Part shown: one piece after another, positions 49,193 through 60,800 of the stretch | How the letters are laid out: every line of letters starts with the position of its first letter | Numbering within the stretch: the stretch's first letter is position 1 | Assembly: GCA_914767715.1 (NCBI GenBank) | Contig: OU612071.1 | Span: 11,143,493 to 11,207,492, forward strand | Reading direction: 5' to 3' | DNA length: 64,000 nt | From: Membranipora membranacea | Taxonomy: Eukaryota; Bryozoa; Gymnolaemata; Cheilostomatida; Membraniporidae | Notes under the pieces: model-generated | Told to the model about the DNA's origin: nothing | Seen by the model: only the letters and a program-made list of their open reading frames with translations | The model's database searches: none | Position numbers and translations under genes: made by a program

Positions 49193-50486
49193 TGTAGAGG
49201 ATTTTGAGGGGGTTACCCTAAGGCGGCGATACCCGCCACTGCAACCACGCACATTGCCTATTTCTACTGAGTACGCCGACTCTCTAAAACGAGTACGCCG
49301 ACTCTATCTGCCTGGAAATATACCGAGTACGACGACTCTTACTGGAGGGGGGGGTAACGAGTACGACGACTCTAACTGAGGGGGGGTAACGAGTACAACG
49401 ACTCTATCTGAGGGGAGGGGGTAACGAGTACGACGACTCTAACTGAGGGGGGGTAAAGAGTACGACGACTCTATCTGGGCTGGGGATATAATTGACCTGA
49501 CTTTGGGACTGGCTTTCGGGGGGGGGGGGGGGGATATGTGGACAAAGATAGGAGGATTATTTATCTGGCAAGATTAATTTGGGAGGCGAGGGATATGGAC
49601 AAACTATTAACATATTTATCAGGCAAAATAAATTGGGGAGGGAAGGGATATGGACAAACTATTAACATATTTATCAGGCAAAATGAATAGGGGAGGGAAG
49701 GGAGATGGACAACTATTATTACTACTTATTCGTCGGGCGAGACAAAAGGAAGCAAATGGGCCAGGGGAAGAGGGTTGGACAATATAATCAATGGGAGGGA
49801 AGGGGTATAGATAAAATAAATAACCAAATGGGGGGGGAGGGAATGGCTCTTGGTTTAAAACTATCTTTGCGAGATTGCTTGACTGGGCTGGACTGGAACT
49901 GGACTGGATTGAACTGAACTGGAACTGGACTGGCAATCAGGTCAATGGATGCAGTGGTGCAATGGGGGTTTTCACTTGGCCTCTACCTACTACCCAAGGG
50001 AGGCTACAGTCTAACAACAGAGTACAAACAAGGCAACATTATGTCAAGGCAGGGAGGTCTGCCAGCAGGCAGAACTCATGAAACTTACTTCAATAGGTTG
50101 TGTTCAGTTGTAAGGCACTTTATTGGTGATCTGTTAACTAGTTTGAAAATATAAGGTCTTGTTGCTTCAGCTGCTACATACTAACTGACTAGACTCTTCT
50201 GATGTTCAGTTATAAAAAGCATAATGTAATATGATACTGGCTGATGCAACAGCAGGAAACAGGGAACATTCTGGATGGGTGTGTAAGAGTTAAAATCAGT
50301 AATTAAAAGCATTATTATAATACTGGCTGATGAAATATTTTAGATGGATTGTTATAGTTAAATTCAGTTATTAAAAGCATATTATTATTAAAATTAGAAA
50401 AGTTATAAAAATGATGAAAGGGGAAGACAACTCATGATTCATGAATTTATAGTTGAATGTTCAGCTGTGGTGGAAAATCCACCACA
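49193..50486 (-). repeat. Left LTR (3' LTR on the minus strand)
   Basis: 1294 bp. It holds a tandem array of about six ~30-bp units with GAGTACGACGACTCTAACTG plus a poly-G tract (49268-49475), and a G run of 16 at 49518-49533. The only differences I noticed from the right LTR are one base fewer in each of two G runs there. Confidence 0.85.
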
Positions 50487-51941
50487 CTCTCCCTTCTAAC
50501 TTTTCTTATTTTCTTCGTCTTTGTCTTGTATCTGTGGGTACTGTTCTTCTATCTGTCGTAAGGTGTCCTCTGCCATTGTACGCTATCGTTCTGTATGTAT
50601 GTAGAGCTGTCTGGGGGTACAGGGGTACGGGCGGTATTGGGTTTTGGACGGGCAATCAGCAGTGCGGGCAGTGGTAGGGGCTTTGGGAAGGTCTATGAAT
50701 GGGACAGGGAAACTGGGGGCGAGCACATAGAGATAATTACTGCCTAACAGGGGACAATAATGCTGATTATATTTTGGCCTCTTGCAGACAGGGTTTTTGT
50801 ATATTTTCATTCCGGCAAAACGCATCAGCGAATTGGGACAGGATTTTAGCGTCTTGGAGCTAATCACTTGGGCTTTGACAAACTCCACGACTTCATTGTA
50901 TAAGGGTTGGACAAGTATGGGCTTGTGGGCAGTAGGGGATGTTGGAGTTGACACCGCCTACATGTTTGGATCAGGCTGTTAGTGTCTTGGATCTTCACAC
51001 TTTGGCTTAGGTAAACTCCTTTGGCTTTATTGTATAAGGGCTGGACATGTGAGGGGATTGTGGGTAGCATGATGGACTGGAGTTGGACAACTCCTACTTG
51101 TTTTGGGCCAGGCTGTGGTATAGGTAAGGTTTTAAGGTCAAGGACTGGACTGGACAAGGACTGGGTCTGAGCAAGGACTGGGACTGGGCAAGGACTGTAC
51201 AAGGACTGGAACGGTGAAGGGTTGGGAGTGGCCAAATACTGGTAACGGTTTCATGAGTCAAGTTATACATCTCACTAGACCTGGATATGTTGGGGGGGGG
51301 GGGGTTTAGAGATTGACATTCCCGGTCTCAATTCCTACATTCATCAGACTGCAAAATTTAGTGAATATAGGGGAGCTGTGAAGTCTCCCTTCCAGCATAA
51401 GCTCATCCTGTTTATGAAGCAAACTAGCCTGAGGGGTCATATTTTATTCGGGGGGTTGGGCTTGGTCAATCAGGTTCTTAACATTTGGGGAGGGAGGGAT
51501 GGCTGAATAGGGATAGTGGGGTTTGGCTGGATAGGGATAGTGGGGTTTGGCTGACTAGGGTAGCTTCTGTTGTAATTTGTGTGACAGGGGGTGGGCTTCC
51601 ATTTCCACTTCTTATTTATTCAATCTGGGCCTGTTGCGTTGATAGACCGAAATTGACAGAGTACAACTGAGATTTTAACACCAGTTGATCCTCTTCCAAT
51701 TTCAGCAACGCTCCCTTCCAGCATGGAGTGTAGTTGTATAATAGAAGCTTGTTTGGCCATGGTACATGGGGCTTTGTACCAGTTACTTGGATAGGGATTA
51801 TCAATAAGGACAACGAGTCTGTCGACGGCCTTGTCGACCCCTGCGCCCTGCTGGCTCCCTCCCCCACCTTTAACACAGTTGCCATGTACCCTGTTTTGTC
51901 AGACTGCGCGTGTCCCCAGCAGATCCCACTGCTGCCACCAT

Positions 51942-53233
51942 TGTAGAGGATTTTGAGGGGGTTACCCTAAGGCGGCGATACCCGCCACTGCAACCACGCA
52001 CATTGCCTATTTCTACTGAGTACGCCGACTCTCTAAAACGAGTACGCCGACTCTATCTGCCTGGAAATATACCGAGTACGACGACTCTTACTGGAGGGGG
52101 GGTAACGAGTACGACGACTCTAACTGAGGGGGGGTAACGAGTACAACGACTCTATCTGAGGGGAGGGGGTAACGAGTACGACGACTCTAACTGAGGGGGG
52201 GTAAAGAGTACGACGACTCTATCTGGGCTGGGGATATAATTGACCTGACTTTGGGACTGGCTTTCGGGGGGGGGGGGGGGATATGTGGACAAAGATAGGA
52301 GGATTATTTATCTGGCAAGATTAATTTGGGAGGCGAGGGATATGGACAAACTATTAACATATTTATCAGGCAAAATAAATTGGGGAGGGAAGGGATATGG
52401 ACAAACTATTAACATATTTATCAGGCAAAATGAATAGGGGAGGGAAGGGAGATGGACAACTATTATTACTACTTATTCGTCGGGCGAGACAAAAGGAAGC
52501 AAATGGGCCAGGGGAAGAGGGTTGGACAATATAATCAATGGGAGGGAAGGGGTATAGATAAAATAAATAACCAAATGGGGGGGGAGGGAATGGCTCTTGG
52601 TTTAAAACTATCTTTGCGAGATTGCTTGACTGGGCTGGACTGGAACTGGACTGGATTGAACTGAACTGGAACTGGACTGGCAATCAGGTCAATGGATGCA
52701 GTGGTGCAATGGGGGTTTTCACTTGGCCTCTACCTACTACCCAAGGGAGGCTACAGTCTAACAACAGAGTACAAACAAGGCAACATTATGTCAAGGCAGG
52801 GAGGTCTGCCAGCAGGCAGAACTCATGAAACTTACTTCAATAGGTTGTGTTCAGTTGTAAGGCACTTTATTGGTGATCTGTTAACTAGTTTGAAAATATA
52901 AGGTCTTGTTGCTTCAGCTGCTACATACTAACTGACTAGACTCTTCTGATGTTCAGTTATAAAAAGCATAATGTAATATGATACTGGCTGATGCAACAGC
53001 AGGAAACAGGGAACATTCTGGATGGGTGTGTAAGAGTTAAAATCAGTAATTAAAAGCATTATTATAATACTGGCTGATGAAATATTTTAGATGGATTGTT
53101 ATAGTTAAATTCAGTTATTAAAAGCATATTATTATTAAAATTAGAAAAGTTATAAAAATGATGAAAGGGGAAGACAACTCATGATTCATGAATTTATAGT
53201 TGAATGTTCAGCTGTGGTGGAAAATCCACCACA
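51942..53233 (-). repeat. Right LTR (5' LTR on the minus strand)
   Basis: 1292 bp, otherwise matching the left LTR wherever compared. Paired 105-, 70-, 69- and 68-residue frames recur identically in both LTRs; they are not recognised as proteins. Confidence 0.85.
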
Positions 53234-53237
53234 CTAG

Positions 53238-55053
53238 CATGATGAAGAAAGCAACATTTTCTAATAAAAACAAAATTCTCAAATCATCCAGCCTCATTCT
53301 GAAAAAATTAGGCTAAGATCTTACATCTAAAACGATAGTCCAATGCAGTCACTCATTCTGACTTTAGAAAAATGGTTATTTTAGAAACTCAATTTGAAAA
53401 TGAATTAAAAAGGGGATAACTCCTTAAATTTGAGAGTAATTTGGAATTTATAGTTTTAGTGACAGAATATTTATGGTACACCTTGCCATTAAAATCTCCA
53501 TAATTTTTTACATAAGAATCAATCAAAACAAGGTATATACTCATTTTTTTCTGCAGACCTGAAAGATAATTGGCTTCTGACAATAGACTATTATTCTAGT
53601 TTGTTGATTTTCATCAATTCACTTTTGGCAGCGACCAATCCAAGATTAGGTGATTTGTTTGGCAGAGAGGGGAAACCCAAAATGGTTTCAAAATTCAGAT
53701 GAATTTCCCCGAAAGTTATTTGTTCACATACTTTTCAAATGTCACCTTAAACAATTCATTTAGTTCCATAATGAAATGATGACTGGATTTTTCAGTAATC
53801 GGCTTACGCTTCCAAACTTGCCATCAAAACTTTGCTGCTGATTATCTCCAGCTGTGGCTACATCAAATTCTATTATGTACAATCACCGTCTATAAGAATA
53901 CTTTGTTTTTCTACATTCAAACTTCAACTCAGTCCTTTCACATCAACAATTTAAGGAAATAATAATAAATAATTTAAAAATAACCCAAGGCAGGACACTA
54001 TATGGACCATGAGTTTTGAGGCACTTAATTGTGGGTGACATTATGATATTATATTGTGTAGTAGCATTGGTGTTATCATTGATTTATATCAGGTTTCTTT
54101 GATAACTTGATCAATTCCATTTGATTTTGAGTTTGTCTCTGGTTATAGCTGTGACTAGGGACAAACTGATGACGGGTACAGCTCATCACAATTAAGACCT
54201 GACTGAGCTGATATTATATTTACGAAAATATATTACTTCCTAACGCTCACCTGTATTGGTACAATCCTTTCTGCACAGTATAACATCCTCTCAACTAACT
54301 GCAAGCCTTTGGGGCTGATCTTTAAACATAATGCACATAGGAACAAGCCTGTTGTCTTCACAAGTTATCATGTTGTACAGAGTACAACCCAAGAACGTGT
54401 TGTATCTTGTATCTTTTTTCAATCCCTTCTAGTTCTTTTGGTCTGCTGTTTTGGTATTCTGCTTAGGAATCCATGATATGATAAGGATAAATGTAAATAA
54501 ATTTGTAGTGGTTTTCCTCAGGACAAAAGATATCCGCAGTCTGTGCTATCTGGTTGCTGATCAGTGTCCGCTTTGCCTATATTACCTATATCATTCTTAT
54601 ACATACCCTAGTTTGTAAAATACGGAGTTGCGTTTCCTCTGTGTGCGATCGGGCAACTCCAAAGTAGCATGTATTGGCCAATGAAATCTGGCTGCTATTC
54701 AATACTGTGTCTTTTTACAATGGTTGTTCATAGACATGGTCTACGAAATTTTATGTCATTATACAAACTGCAATTATATACGAAACAGTGACACATCACA
54801 AAAGAGATAGAATGAAACATCTTTACTCCACACAACCTCCCAGAGAGAAAAAAATGAGGATTTGTCATCTGAAGTGTTAAGTTGTATAGGAAATTCTTTT
54901 AACCCCTAATACTGATATTTAAATAAAATAAGACATGCATTGTATTACGATTCGTGATTTTTTTCCACCCAGCTATACATCAAGCAATTAATTAGTTTGA
55001 TGTTCCGTTTGATTGTTCAAAGTTTTGCTCTTTAGTAAGAAATAGAAGATTGG
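53238..55053. other. Region with no recognised gene
   Basis: AT-rich sequence right of the LTR element. It would be the original upstream flank of the CXC-type gene, but no coding exon of that family was identified here. Confidence 0.4.
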
Positions 55054-55257
55054 CCTGACCCTAAAGAGGGACGCAAGTTGCCCTAAATGCTAAATACTGG
55101 GAGTGTGATACTTCCTAGAAGACTAGAATTTATCCTAGAGGTGACGCCATAGAGGACCTCCTAATTGTGTGGGTGCAGCAAGCTGCCAGAAACTGAAACA
55201 GGCACCAATAGCCCATTGGCAGTGACACTTTGATCCAAGCCAGTAGGCCGAGAAGCG
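55054..55257 (-). mobile_element. U2-snRNA-derived SINE, copy 3, minus strand
   Basis: On the minus strand it starts CGCTTCTCGGCCTACTGGCT, 18 of 20 bases as in the U2 snRNA 5' end, then GGATCAAAGTGTCACTGCCA and the shared body GTGCCTGTTTCAGTTTCTGG. The 3' end found in copies 1 and 2 is missing, so this copy is 3'-truncated or decayed. Confidence 0.75.
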
Positions 55258-55390
55258 AGGAGCATCTTAGGTAACTATTACGGTGAGAAGTTTTGTTCCA
55301 GACTCACCATAATGGCAACTTGGCAAATGTGAAATAGGAAATGTGTCCATCTTACTTTTTTTAGGGTAGATACAGTAAGTATTTGTTATT

Positions 55391-55527
55391 AGTCTATGAT
55401 GACAAACCACTTTTCAGTCTATGATGGCAGACCACTTTTCAGTCTATGATGACAGACCACTCATCAGTCTAATGAGTCTATGATGACAGACCACTGACAC
55501 ATATATTAATCTATGATGACAGACCAT
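55391..55527. repeat. 24-25-bp tandem array, AGTCTATGATGACAGACCAC type
   Basis: Five imperfect units of AGTCTATGATGACAGACCAC plus TTTTC or a variant. Intergenic. Confidence 0.8.
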
Positions 55528-57861
55528 TGTGCTCTGGTATGACTAGATAATTATAACAGCCAGACCAGAAACCAGCCATTGCGATTAAAGGATTACTGAC
55601 ACCTTGGAGGTTTTGGTATCGTTTTGAAGCTCTTAGTCTAACTAAGATAACACTGGCAAGGTCTAAATTAGACTGTGGCCTCATTTCAAGGAATAAGCCA
55701 TTGAGGGAGCAAAATTCTTCTCATATACTCTCATATACTCATATTGTCTCCCCTCACAGATCTTAGAGAAGACAACTCATCTAGTAAACCCCTTATGAGC
55801 AGTAGCCTCATTTCCTGAATCCCCCATCTAAATGTTTATGATTCACATTGATTACTATGACTATGTAAACAAAGGCACACTTAACCGCAGTTGATGTATT
55901 TTACTCTGATTTGATGGTTGTGATATCATAAACTAGCGGTCTTGGCTAATATTTTGACCATATACTTGCAGAACCCTCGAGAATTTTGACTTAATTTTAG
56001 CTTAGCTTAGGTTATTATTAAGTCTATGGCTATCACCAACTCTTGCTAGCCATAAATTTGGCTAGGATAAAGCCTGCGTGAAAAGGTGAACATGCTCTAT
56101 GTAGAATTGGGAAATATCACCATGCAAATGTCCTATTTATCTATTTTCTGATCTTTATATTCAGTCTTTATAAATTGAGATTCCTTTACACCACCATTTG
56201 TAACTAGATATGTTTATCACACTAGAAATTTCCAAAGGAAATAGTTTGGTTATAAACTAATTCTCATTCTGAAATCGGTGACATCTCATCAGGAGTTTAG
56301 TAACAGAACAGAGCACCACAGTTTAAATAGCTCAAGTTAAGAAGTCTTCTTTTGCATCTGGTTGGCAGAAAGAAGTGAGCAAAAAGTATGGGTGTCTTCC
56401 TGGATGGTCTACACCTGAGAGGGACCTCATTGGTCAATATAAAAGTGATCTAATAACCTGTCAGTGAGACGGGCCTGAGAGCAGGCGTAATAATAGCCTG
56501 TCTTAACAAGCTTTGTTCGGTGGGGGGAACAAAGGTGTACCTCCCCCCAACCGAACAAAGCTTGTTCAGACAGGCTAGCGTAATAATAACTAGCTCTTTT
56601 TTTATATCACAACTGGTGTGGCAATGGAAGTCAGCGCCTTCCGCTGGGGGAATGGACAAGTAATACACCGAATATAATAAGATGGCAGTGGCATCACACT
56701 GTTCAAGGAGAACTTTGTGGGCAAACCTTAAATGTAAAACATTACAAACTAACTGGGCTTTTTTTTAATATGGACCATAGACATCATAATATGATATTGA
56801 CTTTCGGTTGAATATTGTATCTGTAATGAACAATCAAAATAAATAAACCAACAATAAATAATAAATAACAGACTAGGAGAAGTTCCCAGTGATAGACTCT
56901 CTATATACAAAATAACAAAATTTACATATAAAACAAAAATAACATTTGTGTTAGGGTCACTAGTCCCAGAAAAGCCAACCAAGCTTAAAGGGGTCTGCTT
57001 AATAGCACGGTAAAATTGTGACCTAGTGTATAGAAAAAGAAGTTTTACTGGTAAAATATCATCCCACTCAAATCAGAAATCAATGCTTTGGATGCAAGGT
57101 ATCTGTTTGACAGAAATAGATATCTACAATTATTTATATATTTACATTATAAACACTAAAGATACTGATACTTAGTTTGCAGGTTTCAATCCCTTGATTG
57201 TAGAAGTTATCTATCAATGTCAAGCACTGCGCACAAAACTTCCAATGGCATCAATGGTCATCAATGGTAATCATGTTGTGTTTTCTAAAGATATTCTCAA
57301 AAGTGTAAAAATCTTACCAGTGACTGCTTTGATGCCGATACTAACCTTACCTTGCAAGTTTTGATCTATTTCATGAACTGTTGTCTTGGGGCTGCAATCA
57401 GACAAGGCTAATGAATTGACAGGGGGACCTAGTACCCCACTTAGTACGTCTCATCCAGGTACATTATAACTTCAGTTGATCACACTGCATCCTGAAGACG
57501 TAAAAAACCTTCACTGTACAACAAACTCAAGTTTCCAGAATAACCAACATGAACAAGATAAGTGGGGATGGAACTTGAAGACATGCTAAACCACTGCTAG
57601 TATAAAATGGGAAATATATATCAGCTGACAATGCTGACGGGAGAAATGTGTGCCTCAACTCACCTGTCCGTCGATGCCAACATGAAATACTGCAAGCATT
57701 CAAAGGATGTCTGTCCCATAATGTCTTCATTGATTTGATGAGAATTGAGTTGGGCACTGCATGAGTCCTTGTTTCTTCCTGAAGTAGCTCCGCGCTGTAA
57801 CCACGTCTATGCTTCTCTTATTTTCCAACACCCTCCAAATATCGCTACGACCTGAGCAGTG
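55528..57861. other. 3' flank of IAP copy B, no recognised gene
   Basis: Likely includes the 3' UTR of copy B at the right. A hairpin (56495-56578) has arms with AACAAGCTTTGTTCGGT and its mirror around a short loop. No coding motif was seen. Confidence 0.4.
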
Positions 57862-60800
57862 TTAACTGAAGTTTGCTTTGATTGTTCCGCTCACCTCTTT
57901 TCTGCATATCGGACAGGAAGTCATTGCGGCCGCACAGGAAGTGCAACAAACTGTGTGGTGAATAAAATAAGCAAACCATTATTAAGCAGCTGTACATTGT
58001 AAATGCCAAAGCAAAGAAAGGAACTACAGCCATTACTAACATTGATTCACAATGATTTGATAATTCAATGCGTGGTCAACATTGTAACAACTCAACATGG
58101 ATGTAAGAAATGTCTAGTCCTACAGTATAGGGTATCGTTTCACTCACCTAAATGGCCGCATGGTACAAATATAATACCGATTAGATCAGTGAGACAGATT
58201 TTACAGGTGAGAGTACTCTTCAGCTGATTCAGGTCCATGTCACGTCCAAAATCTAAAACACAGAGAAGATATAGGAATATAAGTAGAGATTGCATTGCGT
58301 ATCAATCAGCCTTCAGCATAAGTTGCGTTAGAGTAGTTGGCTCAGTTGGTTAGCGAGCCGGTCCTTCAGCATGTAAGGGATGAAGGTCGTGGGTTCAAAT
58401 CCCACTGCAGTCCATCTACTACTGGGGTTTGGTTGGCCCCAGATGTGCTCTGACCTGCCTGCAAGTAGAGAGCAACCTGGCGCAGACATTGCTGTCTCGC
58501 CATTAGGCAAATAATATTTTGCCACCCATACTTCGGGATGTGACATGTGACAAGGGATCCGATTTTAATCAACCTAGATGATAAGCACTCTGTGAATGTT
58601 TGTTGCAGGTAAACCACACACTTTCAATATCTTCTTGTTCTTGTATCTTGCTAGGCTTTGGCTCAGGTTCAGGATATGATTCAGTCTCAGGCTCCGGAGA
58701 CTGAGGCCTCTCCATACCACCACTCCTCACATCCTTCTCATTACAGCTGTTATCTACTGTATGAGGTTCACAGATCACCTCAGGGAACTTTCTCTCTGTT
58801 AGAAGCTGATTTCTCAGAAGAGATTCCGGTACGGCGAGATCATGAGCAGCGACAACGACCTCTTCAAGAAACTTAAAGTCTGGTAATCCTTTCTGTAAAT
58901 CAAAAACATGAAATAGTGTGAAATATTTTAACTGTGTTTGTAGTTAACGACTCTCAATACTTGGTTGAATAACATATAAATATGGTGCCTTGGCTGATTA
59001 CCATTTACGAGTTTGGTGTGTATTTATTGTCACTTTCCCTATCCCTTTAAACTAGTTGGTTGCTGTAGTCTGCTTGGTCTCATTTCAGCTTCATGGACAT
59101 AATAGGTCATCGGATTGTGTTCAAAGAACTCATTAACCATCTATTCAGTGTTAGGAGCTGCAGATTCTGTAACTGGTTTGATTAGCCTTGTCCCGTGGCC
59201 GCGTGACAAGGCTAGATCTTGATGGTGTAGCTTGCTTGTCAGGGGATCCGGGAGGATTGTTAGCTTGTAGATTCGGGGTTCGTAGGGTGAATGAGTGCAA
59301 TTTGTTGTCGCAGGCCACTGGTGCCCTGTTCATTACTAAGCTTAATTTTTTTGTGGAGGCTGCCATCTTGGTATTTATGAGATAAATAGCTACACATACC
59401 TTGATACGCTTGCTGACAACAGTTTTGACAGTTTCACGATTAATTTTAAAGTCTATGGCTTTTTGTACCACATTGCTATCCATGCGAGGTCGTAACATTC
59501 TCGTCGTGACATTCTAAAAATATTTAAAAACATGATGCGATTGTCATTCATTCATTTACAAGCCTCAGAACAAATCAAATTGATAATGTTACAAGGTTCA
59601 TAATCTACAAATAGAAATAAAGAGGGGACAACCTTAGTGGTTGAGAAAAGTTGAGAAAAGTTTAAATTTAAGTAAAGTTAACTTAACTTTACTTAAATTT
59701 AAACCATTAACTGTTAATGGTTTCAACTGTGTCCATAGACTATTCAAAAGGTTACCATGAAGCTGTTAATTAGACTGAGACCTTCAATATGATACCAAAT
59801 ATGGGGAGGTGCAACTATAGCTTTGAAGAAAATGTAGAAAAACTTACATTAATTTTATCCCCATTTTTACTCTCCCTGTATTCTCCGTACTGCTCTATAG
59901 TAGACTGTATGAACTCTTGACCTTTCTGTAAAATCACATGCTGACATGTAGGAGCTGACCTGGTATGACGCTGCCAGGGAGTCTCACTAATACTCCAGTT
60001 AGATGACACGAGACCACACATGAAGCATACTACTGTGTCTGTGCTACCTGCAATCAAATGGAGGATGGGTTTAGTTGATGATTGGAGTGAAAGTCGTATC
60101 AAAATAATTGCACCGGAAGCAAAACTTGTAGCAATTAGCAGTTTTTCAAAACTACCCAAAGAGCAATGTATGTTATAGTCATGCATTTACTTATTATGAT
60201 ATCAGATTTGCATGGTAAAATATTTCAATGCTCTACTTGGCATGGAAAGAGTGCCTCTCATAAGGGAGATACTCTCATTCCCTGCATTATGATGTCACTA
60301 TGAACACAAAGTGCCTGCAATGAACTAAAGGTTTAGTTCATTGGTGCCTGTATCTCGTATATCCTGTTAATAGTGACATCATAATGCAGAGAATGAGAGT
60401 TACCTTCCCTAAAAGGAGGCACTCTTCCCACCATAGTTCATGTCAACTCGCAACTCCTACGGCATCAATCGCCCGGCAGTAAATAGCAAGCACGCTAACC
60501 GATTGTGCCATCTCACCATCCCCAAAAAAGAATGGTGAGATGGCGCTAATTAGCATGCGCCCGCTATTCACTACTCAGAGTTGTGTTATTTTGTCCCATA
60601 GCTCATTCCACTCCACCATTGCCACCCTATGCAACACAGCGTATGTGTTAAGGTTGTTGGCCTTACATGGCCCAGTTCTGTGCTATATGATTGTGGCCGA
60701 GAAGGAGCACTTTGAGGTTTTAGTCACATCGGTTGTCACAGTAGTAGGGGATGGACATTATTTTGTATTTGTGGATGTTATAGCATCCTTTTTTTTGCAA

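Larger units (their letters stand above)
49193..53233 (-). mobile_element. Young non-autonomous LTR retrotransposon
   Basis: Two direct LTRs (49193-50486, 1294 bp; 51942-53233, 1292 bp) flank about 1.46 kb. Each LTR starts TGTAGAGGATTTT and ends AAAATCCACCACA, a 13-bp imperfect inverted repeat with TG and CA ends. A 4-bp duplication CTAG flanks the element. On the minus strand a purine-rich tract (50506-50487) abuts the left LTR and a TGGTGGCAGCAGTGGGATC stretch (51940-51922) follows the right LTR as a possible primer binding site, so the element is on the minus strand. Internal frames (51885-51616, 51235-50864, 50954-50583) are Pro/Ser-rich or plain and show no gag zinc knuckle, protease, reverse transcriptase or integrase motif. 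It probably depends on an autonomous relative. Confidence 0.85.

Noticed and set aside
49619-49936. 105-residue minus-strand frame repeated in both LTRs
   Set aside because: Identical in both because the LTRs are duplicates; the composition follows the G-rich repeat DNA and no family is recognised.
50583-51235. gag gene of the LTR element
   Set aside because: The two overlapping Pro/Ser-rich frames lack a zinc knuckle or any capsid-like region that I can recognise.
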